A DNA stretch of 64,000 nucleotides from Massilia sp. METH4 (GCF_037094685.1 NZ_CP146614.1:2294001-2358000), one strand, 5' to 3'. Counted from the first letter of the stretch, positions 26,901 through 35,236 are shown. Notes: generated by a model not told the origin, from the letters alone. Made by a program: numbers and translations.

Positions 26901-28453
26901 CGGGCGCCTATGTGATCCTGGACCGCTGGCCCGTGAACGCCAACGGCAAGGTCGACCGCCGCGCGCTGCCGCTGCCCGATGCCGACGCGCTGGGGGCCGG
27001 CGAGTACGTGGCGCCGGAGACGGCGCTCGAGCAATCGATCGCCGCCGTGTGGGCCCAGGTGCTGCAACTGGAGCGCGTCAGCGTGACGGCCGATTTCTTC
27101 GCGCTGGGCGGCAACTCGCTGACGGCCACGCAATTGCTGGCGCGCGTGCGCAATGCCCTCGGCCGCGCCGTCACGCTGCCCGAATTCTTCAGCGAGCCCA
27201 CGGTGCGCGCGATGGCATTCCGCATCGAGCACGCCGGCGCCGCACGGGAACTGGATGCGGCGGAAAGCCGGCTCGACGGCGAGGCCGAATCGGCACTGGC
27301 GTTGCCGGATCCGCTGCCGCCGCTCGCCTCCAGCCTGGAACACGTGCTGCTGACGGGGGGCACCGGCTTCGTGGGCGCCTACCTGGCGGCCGAGATGCTG
27401 ACCCAGTGGCCGCGCGTGACGCTGCATTGCCACGTGCGGGCGTCCCACGCCGCCGCCGGCCTGCGGCGGCTGCGCGCCAACCTCGAGCAATACGGCCTGT
27501 GGCGCGACGGTTTCGCCGCCCGCATCCGCGTGCTGACGGGCGACCTGGCCGAGCCGCGACTGGGGCTGGACGATGAACGCTATGCCGCGCTGGCCCGCGA
27601 CGTGGACCTGGTGGTGCACAACGCCTCGCGCCTGAACCACGTGCTGCCTTACCAGGCGCTGCGCCACGACAACGTGGAACCCACGCGCCGCCTGCTGGAA
27701 CTGGCCGCCACGGCCAAGCGCAAGGGCTTCGTGCACGTTTCCACGGCCGGCGTATTGCAGGGCGAAGCCGGCGGCACCTATGACGAGGATGCCGCCATCG
27801 AGGCGATCGGCCAGAGCGCGCGCTCAGGCTACAACGCCAGCAAGTGGGTGGCCGAGCTGATGGTGCGCCGCGCCGCCCGCGCCGGCATTCCCGCGCAGAT
27901 CGTGCGGCTGGGCCGGGTGGCCGTCGACAGCCGCAGCGGCGCCGGCCGCATGGACGACTTCGTGGCGCTGTTCGTGCGCACCTGCCTGAAGGTAGGCGCC
28001 TGGCCCGACCGGCCGTTCCTCGAACAGATCGTGCCGGTGGACCACGTGGCACGCGCCGTCACGGCGCTGGCCGCCGACTACACGAATACCGGGGTGCACC
28101 ACCTGGTCGGCGACGACAAGCGCGACTGGAGCCGGCTGCTGCCGGACTTCGTCGATTGCGGCGACGCGGGCCTGAAGCGGCTGCCCATCCGTGACTGGGT
28201 CGATACCGTGAAGGAAAGAAGTGCAACCGAGCCGCTGCCGTTCGCTCCCTACCTGTTCTGGTGGGACACCGACGCGGCGGCACCGGAAGAAAAGCGCCTG
28301 AAGGTGAAGCAGGCGAAGACGGCGCGCAAGCTGGCGGGGCAGGGCCTGCGCGAGCCGCGCATCGACGGCGAGGCGTGGCAACGCTATGTCGGCGCGATCT
28401 TCGCCGCCGAAGGCCGGAGCGCGAAGCCGAGAAAACGCAGCCTGTTCGGATGA
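20972..28453 (+). CDS. Terminal NRPS with reductive release, C-A-PCP-C-A-PCP-TD
   Basis: A 2493-residue bimodular enzyme. C1 (about 8-430, HHVLLDGWS at 142); A1 (457-953, YVIHTSGSTGKPK at 599); PCP1 (Ser about 997); C2 (1054-1497, HHIATDGWS at 1193); A2 (1508-1997, YVLYTSGTTGKPKG at 1656); PCP2 (Ser about 2048). The last domain is a Rossmann thioester reductase (2123-2493, LLTGGTGFVGAYLA; catalytic pair in SGYNASKW near 2287). The pocket residues I read are DLKNFGTDLK for A1, which I cannot assign, and DAFFIGATYK for A2, closest to the valine code DAFWIGGTFK. No epimerisation or thioesterase domain is seen, so release should be NAD(P)H-dependent, giving an aldehyde or, after a second reduction, an alcohol. 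The start is chosen at 20972 with GAGAGAGA just upstream and a MNKQDIF beginning; the frame is open further upstream but overlaps the PKS. Confidence 0.92.
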   Translation: MNKQDIFEIHRLTPLQQGMLFHTLEAPGSGVYVEQFACPTQGRIDGARWQQAWNMALAAYPVLRAAVAWEGLDHPLLVLMKQAALDVREIDATGDDDAAFAARMDALRREEAARGFDLRRPPLLRQALLHRAGHSVVFWTYHHVLLDGWSAFVVLGALLSAYAALEEGSSWQPRPAPAYRDYLAWLQGRDKPAAERYWRGQLAGFHAPTPLGLVKRPLPDDSADAGATATAELGDALGARLRDTARSLRVTPGTLLQAAWAHLLAIYSGEDDVVFGATVAGRPPELAGSDAMVGLFINTVPVRVRIDPAESVRAFATRLGAMLVAQREHEHASLTDIAGWSEVPRGRPLFDAMLAIESFPYAEGVSLADVSVWQHTNFPLALVIDPVGRMRIKALYDARQFEGAAVAGLLAHYRELLERMVADTAAPLGTLSIAPGVDLALPDGWNHRPAVGDADAELGELFARQVAERPEATALVAGDEHATYAELDLQARRLGARLLAAGVRTGDTVAFAFEPGVPMIAALVAITRLGCAYAPLDTKLPAARLAQMVTDLRIGHVVTDDAHAALFDIAGVTVLLSGRDEHDVPLARWPQAARGRILYVIHTSGSTGKPKAAGVYHDSFTRFIQWWNREFAFGAGERCLLVNKITFDLAQKCVWGALTTGGILHLAPTRHFDPLHARELVQHHGIGWINCTPSMAYAMVEGEGGHAALAPLRLLFVGGEPVDKRRLAPWLLAEGCTTELVNTYGPTECTDLCTTHRFGRDEFVDLDRPVTVGKVLPGLAVHVLDRFGNRLPPGVTGEVAIAGGSVGAGYLNNARMSAAKFLPDPAGPGERLYLTGDLGYFRADGTLVVHGRVDFQVKLRGYRIELDAIGHELRGHPAVLDAVATVTPDGQRLVAYVVPAEGAAWSAALQEACRAWLAARLPEYMVPARFMGLDALPLNANGKLDRSALPVPDLCGAALERIAPRDGIEAKLAGIWAAVLGVEAVGVTDNFFDLGGHSLSITQAYARLQKTFGVRIPLSVLFEQPTIAGQAAALRAAGAAGDGQDMPRQPTILPAQRPAQVPLSFSQSRLWFLHQYDPASMAYHVPNALPLAGVVDRAALQQALDWLHARHESLRTRYPEIDGTPWQEVQPAGPVTLGYDDLREMDNMAGAAERLSAIATAEAAQPFDLQAGPVARYRLVQTDGRGILLVSLHHIATDGWSMDVMMRELLAAYGAFSAGATPRAAPLPIQYADYALWQRTDLAGAKLAKLVDYWREELDGSQPQITLPYDLPRPTTRSSRGGLHVSHLPADVCAALRNVASQSGATAFMAWLAVYDLLLYRWSGQADFNVGSPIANRNLEETEGVIGFFVNTLVLRARVDGGQTFGALLGDVQRTARGAYDHAELPFELLVDELNPPRSANTLPFFQVGFALQRAYEDTSLIDSGEWISRFDLQLALYESADGGLRAHWEYARDLFLPETVARLADSFALLARQVAQSPEAPLREHALIDGMGRERMLALARGSRPALPATTVHALFAQQALLAPAKIALVQGDVQLSYDELNRRANRLAHHLMAQGVAPGAIVGVALPRSPQLIVALLAVLKAGCAYLPLDTEYPRERTAYMLANAHAAAVLTDGDGAGLLPEFGGSLVRVDAPQVAGQRDTSPDVPHDPRSLAYVLYTSGTTGKPKGVMVEHRGIVRLVREVDYADLSAQRIFLQYAPVGFDASTFEIWGALLNGARLVQAPAGVVGLDRLAALLAEQRVDTAFVTAALFNQLVDQHPEGLRGVRQLITGGEVMSASHAARAIAAMAEGSLIHAYGPTECTTYATTGRVTLADTAQGTVPIGRPIPHTDTYVLDDAMEPVPTGVPGELYIGGAGVARGYLNAPQQTAERFLTDPFAADGSRMYRSGDKVRWRADGTLEFLGRMDEQVKIRGYRIEPAEIEAQLAVHDGVTGALVLPLGEGAEKRLVAYVTVIDGSVTPAVLREFLAQRLPAFMVPGAYVILDRWPVNANGKVDRRALPLPDADALGAGEYVAPETALEQSIAAVWAQVLQLERVSVTADFFALGGNSLTATQLLARVRNALGRAVTLPEFFSEPTVRAMAFRIEHAGAARELDAAESRLDGEAESALALPDPLPPLASSLEHVLLTGGTGFVGAYLAAEMLTQWPRVTLHCHVRASHAAAGLRRLRANLEQYGLWRDGFAARIRVLTGDLAEPRLGLDDERYAALARDVDLVVHNASRLNHVLPYQALRHDNVEPTRRLLELAATAKRKGFVHVSTAGVLQGEAGGTYDEDAAIEAIGQSARSGYNASKWVAELMVRRAARAGIPAQIVRLGRVAVDSRSGAGRMDDFVALFVRTCLKVGAWPDRPFLEQIVPVDHVARAVTALAADYTNTGVHHLVGDDKRDWSRLLPDFVDCGDAGLKRLPIRDWVDTVKERSATEPLPFAPYLFWWDTDAAAPEEKRLKVKQAKTARKLAGQGLREPRIDGEAWQRYVGAIFAAEGRSAKPRKRSLFG

Positions 28454-28491
28454 ACAATCCCCACAAACCATTACATATCCTGGAGAGAATC

Positions 28492-28683
28492 ATGAATGCA
28501 ACTGCCTACAATGTAGTCCGTAACGAAGAAGATCAATACTCGGTCTGGCCCGCCTACCGCCCGGTACCGGCCGGCTGGACGACCATCGGCGACCTCGCCG
28601 ACCGCGAAACCTGCCTCGAACGCATCGAGGAGTTATGGACCGACATGCGGCCGCGCAGCCTGCGCACCGCCAAGGAGCAGTGA
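28492..28683 (+). CDS. MbtH-like NRPS accessory protein
   Basis: A 63-residue protein with the family signature: NEEDQYSVWP followed by PVPAGW and the C-terminal segment EELWTDMRPRSL. MbtH-like proteins bind adenylation domains and are often needed for their solubility or activity. It lies 38 bp after the terminal NRPS, with TGGAGAG just before ATG, and 2 bp before the DUF711 gene, so it is translated within the same operon. It most likely serves the four adenylation domains of this cluster. Identification is secure from the conserved Trp and Pro pattern and the length. Confidence 0.95.
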   Translation: MNATAYNVVRNEEDQYSVWPAYRPVPAGWTTIGDLADRETCLERIEELWTDMRPRSLRTAKEQ

Positions 28684-28685
28684 TC

Positions 28686-29909
28686 ATGCCCACCCTTCGC
28701 ACCATCACCTTCGGCTGCCCGCTCGACGGCGCCGCCCCCGAGGACACCGCGCAAACCACGCGCACCTTCTTCGCCCATGCCTGGCGCCTGCTCGACGAGG
28801 CAGGGCTGGCGGCGCGCTGCTTCCGCTACGTGGCGCCGCCGGTCGAGCAATGGCTGCCCGACTGCGATCCCGCCACCGCCGGCCGCGTGGCCGTGCGGCT
28901 GGAGCGGGCGCTGGGCGAGCAGATCTGGTGCTGCCTGCCGGGCCCGGCCTGCGATACGCAGGCCAGCGTGGCCCGGCGCGTGGACCTGATCGACGCGATC
29001 GTGGGTGAAACGCGCCACGTGTTCACCAATATGCGCGTGGCCGGCGAACAGGGCCTGCACAACGAGGCCGTGAGCGCCGCCGCCGAAACGATGGCGCGGC
29101 TGGGGACCACGGTGGCCCGCCAGCAGGACAATTTCCGCTTCGCCGCCATGGCGTGGATCAAGCCGGCCACGCCGTATTTCCCCGCCGCCTGGCACGATGG
29201 CGCGCCGGGCTTCTCGGTGGCGCTGGAACTGGCCGGCCCCTTCATGGAAGCGTGCCGGCGGCACGACAACTTCGCCGACCGGCTCGACGCCTGCCGGGAG
29301 GAACTCACGCACCGCGTGGCGCTCACCTTGCCCGTGCTGGTGCGGCTGGCGCGCGAGCAGGGCGTGCGCTTCCTGGGCTACGACCTGTCGCTGGCGCCGT
29401 TCCCCGGCGACGAGACGAGCGCCGTGGCGGTGGTGGAAAGCCTGAACGGCAGCCGCATCGGCCAGCTCGATTTCATGTTCGCGCTGTACGCCGTCAACGA
29501 CATGCTGCAGCACGCGCTGCCGAACCTGCCCATGGTGGGGTTCAACGGCACCATGCTGTCGGTACTGGAAGACACGCGGCTGGCGGAGGCCACCGCCAGC
29601 GGCGACGTGGGCGTGAAGGACCTGTTACTGCTGTCGACCGTGTGCGGCTGCGGGCTGGACATGATTCCCGTGTCGGCCGACAGCGACCCGGCCCGGCTGG
29701 CCACGTTGGTGCGGGCAATTTCGACGATCGCGCAGAAGTGGCGCAAGCCGCTGATCGCGCGGCTGCTGCCCAGCACGACCAACGCGCGCGGCATCACCCG
29801 TTTCGAGCACGACTTCATCGTCAATACCTCGGTGCTGCGCCTGGACACGCCGACCTTCATGCCGACCGAGCGCGTCGGTGTCTTTGAACCGCTGCGCCGC
29901 GCAGCTTGA
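28686..29909 (+). CDS. DUF711 (UPF0210) family protein within the lipopeptide operon
   Basis: A 407-residue protein. Segments typical of DUF711/UPF0210 are visible: GYDLSLAPFPGDETSA, GFNGTMLSVLEDTRLAE, a VCGCGLDMIPV segment and KPLIARLLP near the C-terminus. The biochemical role of this family is not established, and I know of no standard function for it in non-ribosomal peptide synthesis. It begins 2 bp after the MbtH-like gene and is followed 10 bp later by the type II thioesterase gene, so it is cotranscribed and presumably acts in tailoring, precursor supply or resistance. No signal peptide or membrane segment is evident, so it should be cytoplasmic. The start at 28686 is preferred because upstream in-frame codons would run into the MbtH-like gene. 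Confidence 0.75.
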   Translation: MPTLRTITFGCPLDGAAPEDTAQTTRTFFAHAWRLLDEAGLAARCFRYVAPPVEQWLPDCDPATAGRVAVRLERALGEQIWCCLPGPACDTQASVARRVDLIDAIVGETRHVFTNMRVAGEQGLHNEAVSAAAETMARLGTTVARQQDNFRFAAMAWIKPATPYFPAAWHDGAPGFSVALELAGPFMEACRRHDNFADRLDACREELTHRVALTLPVLVRLAREQGVRFLGYDLSLAPFPGDETSAVAVVESLNGSRIGQLDFMFALYAVNDMLQHALPNLPMVGFNGTMLSVLEDTRLAEATASGDVGVKDLLLLSTVCGCGLDMIPVSADSDPARLATLVRAISTIAQKWRKPLIARLLPSTTNARGITRFEHDFIVNTSVLRLDTPTFMPTERVGVFEPLRRAA

Positions 29910-29919
29910 GGAGAGCATC

Positions 29920-30675
29920 GTGAATCCCTGGTTTACCCACTTTTCCCGTCCCAATCCCGGCGCGGGTGCCCGCCTGCTCTGCCTGCCCAGTTCCGGCGGC
30001 GGCTCCACGCTGTACCGCCCCTGGCTGGGCGGGCTGGACGACATCGAGCTGCACGCGGCGCTGCTGCCTGGGCGCGAACGTCGCATGCTCGAGGCGCCGG
30101 TGACGACGATGGACGCGATGGTCGACGGCCTGGTGCCGGCCGTGGCCGCGCTGGCCGACAGGCCGTATTTCCTGTTCGGCCACAGCATGGGCGCGCTGGT
30201 CGCCTTCGAGCTGACGCGCACGCTGCTGGCCCGCGGTGTCACTCCGCCGCAGCGCCTGTTCGTCTCCGCCTTCCGCGCGCCGGACTTGCCGAATCCGAAG
30301 CGCGACCTGCATGCGTTGCCGGATCATGAATTCATCGAGGCGCTGCGCGAATACGGCGGCACGCCGGACGCGGTGCTGCGCCACCGCGAAACGATGGAAG
30401 TGCTGTTGCCGATGCTGCGCGCCGACTTCCGCCTGCACGAGACATACCGCTACCACGCCGCGCCCGCCCTGCCGGTACCGATCACGGCACTGGCGGGCCG
30501 TGCCGACGATGCGGTGCCGGCGAGCCAGATGGCCGGCTGGGCGAAGCAGACCGAGGCCGGCTTCACGCTGCACCAGTTCGACGGCGCCCATTTCTTCATC
30601 CACGACAGCCGCGACGCCGTGCTGAACACGCTGGCGGAGGTCATCAATGAAGAACTTGCAATTGCCTGGGAATGA
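29920..30675 (+). CDS. Type II thioesterase, external editing hydrolase
   Basis: A 251-residue alpha/beta hydrolase of the GrsT/TEII family. It has the early LLCLPSSGGG segment, the nucleophile motif FGHSMGALVAFEL (Ser about 86), and a late GAHFFIHDSRD with the catalytic His. Such enzymes remove misprimed or stalled acyl groups from carrier proteins and do not usually release the final product. Because the assembly line ends in a reductase and has no internal thioesterase, an editing role is the best reading. The start is the GTG at 29920, supported by GAGGAGAG ending a few bases upstream; the upstream frame overlaps the DUF711 gene. Its 3' end overlaps the next gene by 29 bp. Confidence 0.9.
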   Translation: MNPWFTHFSRPNPGAGARLLCLPSSGGGSTLYRPWLGGLDDIELHAALLPGRERRMLEAPVTTMDAMVDGLVPAVAALADRPYFLFGHSMGALVAFELTRTLLARGVTPPQRLFVSAFRAPDLPNPKRDLHALPDHEFIEALREYGGTPDAVLRHRETMEVLLPMLRADFRLHETYRYHAAPALPVPITALAGRADDAVPASQMAGWAKQTEAGFTLHQFDGAHFFIHDSRDAVLNTLAEVINEELAIAWE

Positions 30676-31456
30676 GCCGCTGCTCGTGTGGGTGCGCAGC
30701 GCCGACGTGGCGGCCGCGCTCCCGCTGGTGGATGGCTGGCTGGCGGCCGGCGAACGGGAGCGCGCCCGCCGCTTCGTGTTCGACGGCGACCGCGCCGACT
30801 TCCTCGCCAGCCGGTTCCTGTTGCGCCGCGTGCTGGCCGAACTGGGCGGCGTGGACCCCGCTCGCCTGGCGTTCGCCACGAATCGCTGGGGCAAGCCGGC
30901 GCTGCGCGGCCGGCCGGACCTGACCTTCAACCTGTCGCACTGCCGCGGCGGCGCCGTGCTGCTGGTGGGCGCGGGCGCGCCGGCGGGCGTCGACATCGAG
31001 CGCGTGCAGTGCGGCCGCGCCGACCCGCTGGTGGCGCAGCGGCTGTTCCACCGCGCCGAGCAGGTGCAACTGCTGGCCAGCCCGAGGAGCGGCTACGAGC
31101 GCCTGTTCATGCGGTTCTGGACCCTGAAGGAAGCGGTGCTCAAGGCCGAGGGCAGCGGGCTGGCGCTGCCGCTCGATGCGTTCGCCGCGCTGCTCGACGA
31201 CGAGGCGATCGTGCCGCTGACGGTGCCGGCGGCACTGGCCGGGCGCCCGTTCGTCTTCGGCCAGGCCGAGCTGGCGCCCGATCTCGTCTGTGCCTGGGCG
31301 CGCGTGACGGATGATTTGCAATTGCCCACGACCTGGCAATTGCAGGCCGACGGCGGCGTGCAGCCGGCGCCCCAGGTGCGCCTCGGTACCGGCAGCTACC
31401 GGCCGCGCGGGCGTGCGGGCAGCTCCGCCAGGCGGGCCCTGGCGGAGCAGTGGTGA
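30647..31456 (+). CDS. Sfp-type 4'-phosphopantetheinyl transferase
   Basis: A 269-residue protein carrying the Sfp-class motifs in order: NRWGKPAL, FNLSHCRG, GVDIE (Mg2+-binding acidic residues) and FWTLKEAVLKAEGSGL. It transfers the phosphopantetheine arm of coenzyme A to the conserved serines of the carrier proteins, and this operon encodes six. It overlaps the thioesterase gene by 29 bp, indicating translational coupling, and is the last gene of the operon. About 40 residues after the catalytic fold are Gly/Arg/Ala-rich and look disordered. Confidence 0.93.
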   Translation: MKNLQLPGNEPLLVWVRSADVAAALPLVDGWLAAGERERARRFVFDGDRADFLASRFLLRRVLAELGGVDPARLAFATNRWGKPALRGRPDLTFNLSHCRGGAVLLVGAGAPAGVDIERVQCGRADPLVAQRLFHRAEQVQLLASPRSGYERLFMRFWTLKEAVLKAEGSGLALPLDAFAALLDDEAIVPLTVPAALAGRPFVFGQAELAPDLVCAWARVTDDLQLPTTWQLQADGGVQPAPQVRLGTGSYRPRGRAGSSARRALAEQW

Positions 31457-31540
31457 CGCAAACCTGCAACTGATCGATGCCAGGAAGTTAAATTCCGGGC
31501 AGAATGGCCGGCTTTCCATGCGAAGCGCGCGGCATTGACT

Positions 31541-31546
31541 TATACT
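31541..31546 (+). promoter_or_regulatory. Possible -10 element before the diguanylate cyclase gene
   Basis: TATACT lies 35 bp before the ATG of the GGDEF gene in the 124-bp gap after the lipopeptide operon. No convincing -35 hexamer is found at the right distance, so this is only a candidate. Confidence 0.25.
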
Positions 31547-31580
31547 CGGCCTTCAATTTCTCGCCGGCAAGTAAGTCCTG

Positions 31581-33176
31581 ATGACCGCCCCCAACCGCCC
31601 GACCGCGCCTCCCTGGCGCCAGCGCCTTGCCCGCATCGGATTGGCGCCCCTGGTGCTCGTTCCGGTGCTGGCCCTCGCGGCGGGGCTGGCTGCGTTGCTG
31701 GCCTATTCGATGACCTGGCAGCAGCAGGTGGCCCGGCTGGAACTGTCGGCCGTGCCGCGCCTGGAACGCTTCGCGATACAGCTGTTCGCGCCGCCGCGGC
31801 GCTACACCTACCTGCCGCATCTGCTGGCCAATGACCGCTTGCTGCGCAGCGCGCTGGAACAGCCGCACACGCCCGAGCTCGTACGCCTGGCGAATATGCA
31901 CCTGGCCGGTATGCGCGCGAGTACCGGCGCCACCGACCTGTATATTCTCGACCCGCAGGGCACCGGGGTCGCCGCATCGAACTGGCGCGACAAGATCAGC
32001 TTCGTGGGTGTCAACTATGCGTACCGGCCCTATTACACGCGCGCCCTGGCCGACGGTGGCGCGCATTTTTACGCGATGGGAACGACCTCGAAGCGGCCGG
32101 GCTATTTCATGTCGCAACTGGTCGAGCGCGATGACGGCGGCGTGCTGGGCGTGGCCGTGGTGAAGGCCGACCTGACGATGCCGGACGTGCGCGACTACGG
32201 CGGCGAAGTGCTCGTGACCGATGCCGGCGGGGTAGCCTTTCTCAGCTCGCGCAAGGATTGGCAATACCGGCCCCTCACGGCGCTCTCGGCCAGCGACGGC
32301 GCCAGCGTGGCCCGCACGCGCCAGTACGATGGCGTGCTGCGCCCGCCGCTGCGCATGCATACCGAACGTACATTTCAAAGCGGCGCGACGATCGTCGACA
32401 TCGCCGGCCACGGCCGGTACTTCATGGTGTGGCGCCCGGTGCCCGAGACGGACTGGCACGTGAACCTGTTGCTGCCGCTGGAAGAGGTCGAGAGCGCGGC
32501 GGCGCACATGGCCATGCTGGCGGCCGGCGCCGTCGCGCTGGTGGCGCTGTCGCTGCTCTACCTGTGGCAGTCGCGCCTGCGGCAGGCCGAGCGCGAGCGC
32601 TCGCGCGCGGCGCTGGAAGAAGCGCATGCGGCGCTGGCACGGCAGCACGACGCCCTGCAAGCCCTGTCCGAGGAATTGCGCGTGCAAACCATCACCGACA
32701 GTCTTACGGGCCTGTTCAACCGTCGCCACTTCATGGACAGCCTGGCACGCCTGCTGGGCACGGCGCAGCGCCACCGCGAACCGCTGGCGCTGCTGCTGGT
32801 CGATGCCGACCACTTCAAGCGCGTCAACGACGAGCATGGCCACCCTGTCGGCGACGAGGTGCTGCGCCGGCTGGGTGCCATGCTGCGCGAAGAAACACGC
32901 GATGGCGACGTGGCCGCCCGCTATGGCGGGGAGGAATTCATCGTGGCGCTGCCGCGCACCGACACCGCCGCCGCGCTGGGCGTGGCTGAGCGGGTGCTCG
33001 AGCGCATGCGCGGCACCCGCATTCCCGTCGAGGGTGCCGCGCTGACGGTGACGGTATCGATCGGCATGGCGGCCGCGCGGCCCGGCGAGGGCGCGGCCGA
33101 GCTCATCGGGCGCGCCGACGCGGCCCTGTACGAGGCGAAGCGGGGCGGCCGCGACCGCGCTGTAACGGCCGCCTGA
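31581..33176 (+). CDS. Membrane-bound diguanylate cyclase, Cache sensor plus GGDEF
   Basis: A 531-residue protein. One membrane segment is visible at about 20-45 and a second at about 310-330. They flank a periplasmic region (about 46-305) with the look of a double Cache sensor ([10 protein letters not shown], then a [12 protein letters not shown] segment). A short coiled linker leads to a GGDEF domain (about 365-525) with [12 protein letters not shown], active-site GGEEF at about 450 and an RDGD inhibitory site five residues before it. It should make c-di-GMP from GTP and be feedback-inhibited by product. The Cache domain suggests small-molecule sensing in the periplasm; the ligand is unknown. 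It is separated from the lipopeptide operon and not obviously linked to it. Confidence 0.9.
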   Translation: MTAPNRPTAPPWRQRLARIGLAPLVLVPVLALAAGLAALLAYSMTWQQQVARLELSAVPRLERFAIQLFAPPRRYTYLPHLLANDRLLRSALEQPHTPELVRLANMHLAGMRASTGATDLYILDPQGTGVAASNWRDKISFVGVNYAYRPYYTRALADGGAHFYAMGTTSKRPGYFMSQLVERDDGGVLGVAVVKADLTMPDVRDYGGEVLVTDAGGVAFLSSRKDWQYRPLTALSASDGASVARTRQYDGVLRPPLRMHTERTFQSGATIVDIAGHGRYFMVWRPVPETDWHVNLLLPLEEVESAAAHMAMLAAGAVALVALSLLYLWQSRLRQAERERSRAALEEAHAALARQHDALQALSEELRVQTITDSLTGLFNRRHFMDSLARLLGTAQRHREPLALLLVDADHFKRVNDEHGHPVGDEVLRRLGAMLREETRDGDVAARYGGEEFIVALPRTDTAAALGVAERVLERMRGTRIPVEGAALTVTVSIGMAAARPGEGAAELIGRADAALYEAKRGGRDRAVTAA

Positions 33177-33225
33177 CGGCTTCCCCGGCAGCCCCGGCGC
33201 CGCGCCGCGGCCCGCAGGCGGGCGC

Positions 33226-33231
33226 TATAAT
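33226..33231 (+). promoter_or_regulatory. Candidate -10 box of ychF
   Basis: A perfect TATAAT occurs 58 bp before the ychF ATG in a GC-rich gap of 112 bp. The region about 17 bp upstream is GC-rich and holds no clear TTGACA-like hexamer, so activator help or a weak -35 is likely. Confidence 0.45.
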
Positions 33232-33288
33232 GCGACTATTTTCCGCACCGCACACCGCGACGGCATTACATATTTCACAAGGAATTCC

Positions 33289-34380
33289 ATGAGTCTCAAA
33301 TGCGGCATCGTCGGCCTGCCCAACGTCGGCAAGTCCACCCTTTTCAATGCGCTGACCAAGGCGGGCATCCCGGCCGAGAATTACCCGTTCTGCACGATCG
33401 AGCCGAACGTGGGCGTGGTCGAGGTGCCGGACCCGCGCCTGAAACAGCTGGCCGAGATCGTGAAGCCCGAGCGCATCGTCAACGCGATCGTGGAATTCGT
33501 CGACATCGCCGGCCTGGTGGCGGGCGCGTCGCAGGGCGAAGGCCTGGGCAACCAGTTCCTGGCCCACATCCGTGAAACGGACGCGATCGTCAACGTGGTG
33601 CGCTGCTTCGAGGACGAGAACGTGATCCACGTGGCCGGCAAGGTCAGCCCGCTGGACGACATCGCCGTGATCCAGACCGAACTGGCGCTGGCCGACATGG
33701 GCACGGTCGAGAAAGCGATCCACCGCGAAAACAAGAAGGCGCGCTCCGGCGACAAGGAAGCGGCCAAGCTGGTCGCGCTGCTGGAAAAAGTGATGCCGGC
33801 GCTGAACGACGCCAAGCCGGTGCGCGCGCTGGGCCTGTCGGCGGAAGAGATGGAACTGATCAAGCCGCTGTGCCTGATCACCGCCAAGCCGGCCATGTAC
33901 GTGGCCAATGTGTCCGACACGGGCTTCACGAATAACCCGCTGCTGGACCAGCTGACGGAATACGCCGCTTCCCAGAACGCGCCGATCGTGGCGATCTGCG
34001 CCGCCATCGAAGCGGAAATCGCCGACCTGGAAGAAGAAGACAAGGCCGCCTTCCTGGCCGACATGGGCATGGACGAGCCGGGCCTGGACCGCCTGATCCG
34101 CGCCGGCTTCAAGCTGCTGGGCCTGCAAACCTACTTCACGGCGGGCGTGAAGGAAGTGCGCGCCTGGACGATCCACGTCGGCGACACCGCGCCGCAGGCC
34201 GCCGGCGTCATTCACACCGACTTCGAGCGCGGCTTCATTCGTGCGCAGACCATTTCGTTCGATGACTACATCGCCTACAAGGGCGAGGCCGGTGCCAAGG
34301 AAGCGGGCAAGATGCGCGCTGAAGGCAAGGAATATGTGGTGAAGGATGGGGATGTGTTGAACTTCCTGTTCAATGTCTGA
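33289..34380 (+). CDS. ychF: Redox-regulated ATPase YchF (OLA1 family)
   Basis: A 363-residue protein, the usual length of YchF. It begins [17 protein letters not shown] with the P-loop of Obg-type proteins, followed by [12 protein letters not shown] (switch region) and [18 protein letters not shown]. The C-terminal TGS domain includes [23 protein letters not shown] and [15 protein letters not shown]. YchF prefers ATP over GTP, binds ribosomes and is a conserved cytosolic stress-related factor. AAGGAA precedes the start by four bases. This is a core gene and marks the left edge of the composition change into the following island. Confidence 0.97.
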   Translation: MSLKCGIVGLPNVGKSTLFNALTKAGIPAENYPFCTIEPNVGVVEVPDPRLKQLAEIVKPERIVNAIVEFVDIAGLVAGASQGEGLGNQFLAHIRETDAIVNVVRCFEDENVIHVAGKVSPLDDIAVIQTELALADMGTVEKAIHRENKKARSGDKEAAKLVALLEKVMPALNDAKPVRALGLSAEEMELIKPLCLITAKPAMYVANVSDTGFTNNPLLDQLTEYAASQNAPIVAICAAIEAEIADLEEEDKAAFLADMGMDEPGLDRLIRAGFKLLGLQTYFTAGVKEVRAWTIHVGDTAPQAAGVIHTDFERGFIRAQTISFDDYIAYKGEAGAKEAGKMRAEGKEYVVKDGDVLNFLFNV

Positions 34381-34437
34381 TTCGAGCGAGCTAGCTCAGG
34401 CAGTCTCAAGAGCTAGCAAAAAATGTATGAAATCTGA

Positions 34438-34462
34438 GAAAGCCCCGTACATCGGGGCTTTC
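34438..34462 (+). terminator. Hairpin terminator after ychF
   Basis: GAAAGCCCCG and CGGGGCTTTC form a perfect 10-bp stem around a TACAT loop, 57 bp after the ychF stop. The following bases TCTTGTT are only partly T-rich. The A-run/T-run ends of the stem make it plausible in both directions. Confidence 0.75.
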
Positions 34463-34486
34463 TTGTTACTGCTTGTTGTATGCACA

Positions 34487-34509
34487 ACTTGCGCATTTAT
34501 TGCGCAAGT
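34487..34509. repeat. Perfect 8-bp inverted repeat at the island edge
   Basis: ACTTGCGC and GCGCAAGT flank a 7-base loop (ATTTATT) 25 bp after the ychF terminator. It could be a second terminator arm, a protein-binding site or part of an integration junction; nothing decides between these. Confidence 0.5.
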
Positions 34510-35193
34510 GGGAGCGGCGGTGTGGGGCAACGTAGCAGGCCAAGTTGGTTGGAAATATTGATGAGCCTGTTGCAAGTTGACTCTCGTGCTTACTGATGTT
34601 CACTGTCGCGGTGCAAAACTCAAAAAAGGTATTTGTCGCATTAATTGCTGTAGGGGTTGTGCCTGTATCAAGCCGAATGGTATCCAAGCATGACATTATA
34701 GGTTTAGTTCAACGACAAAGCCTCATGTACGAGTTCCGAGATTCATAGCGAAAACTTTAAAGAAGTGTGACCTTATGTGTATGCTGGTCAGGGAAGGCGT
34801 TGAACCCATCTAACACCGACAGAACAAAACGCATCGCATGAGAGCAGATCTGCCATGCCGTCAAGGCTATCGCCGAGGGATGAGTGTTACGAGTACGAAA
34901 AACTAGCCGAACATTTTGAAGGCATCCTTTCGCATTGAGAAACGTGAATTCGATTCTATTGCCGAAGCGACTTGGTCCCATATTGCTACTGCGGCGGTCT
35001 TAATAGATTTTTTGAAGAAAATAGGTAGCAATGACCTGCCGACAGTGCGCATTTCGCACAATAAATCACTTCACGATCACTCAGCGGTTAAGCCCAAACT
35101 ACAACTCTTCAATAGACCTTTTAGCTATGTTCCACAGTTATGCTACGAAACAAACTCCCTTATGTGCGGCGATCGCTCTGAGTAGGTCAACAA

Positions 35194-35236
35194 ATTGTCG
35201 GTAAAATACAACACGGACCCCCAATCGCCCGACAAT
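35194..35236. repeat. Inverted ATTGTCGG/CCGACAAT pair upstream of sspB
   Basis: ATTGTCGG (35194-35201) is repeated inverted as CCGACAAT (35229-35236) with 27 bases between. The segment between them includes TAAAATACAACACGGACCC, which reminds me of IS21-family insertion-sequence ends, but no istA/istB coding remnant is visible. It may instead be an operator for the phosphorothioation genes starting 180 bp downstream. Confidence 0.35.

Noticed and set aside
29920..30675. The thioesterase as the product-releasing enzyme
   Set aside because: It is a stand-alone type II enzyme and the last NRPS module carries a reductase, so editing fits better.
34373..34561. A 62-codon frame with a hydrophobic segment starting inside the ychF 3' end
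   Set aside because: It runs through the ychF terminator hairpin and has no ribosome-binding site, so it is probably chance.
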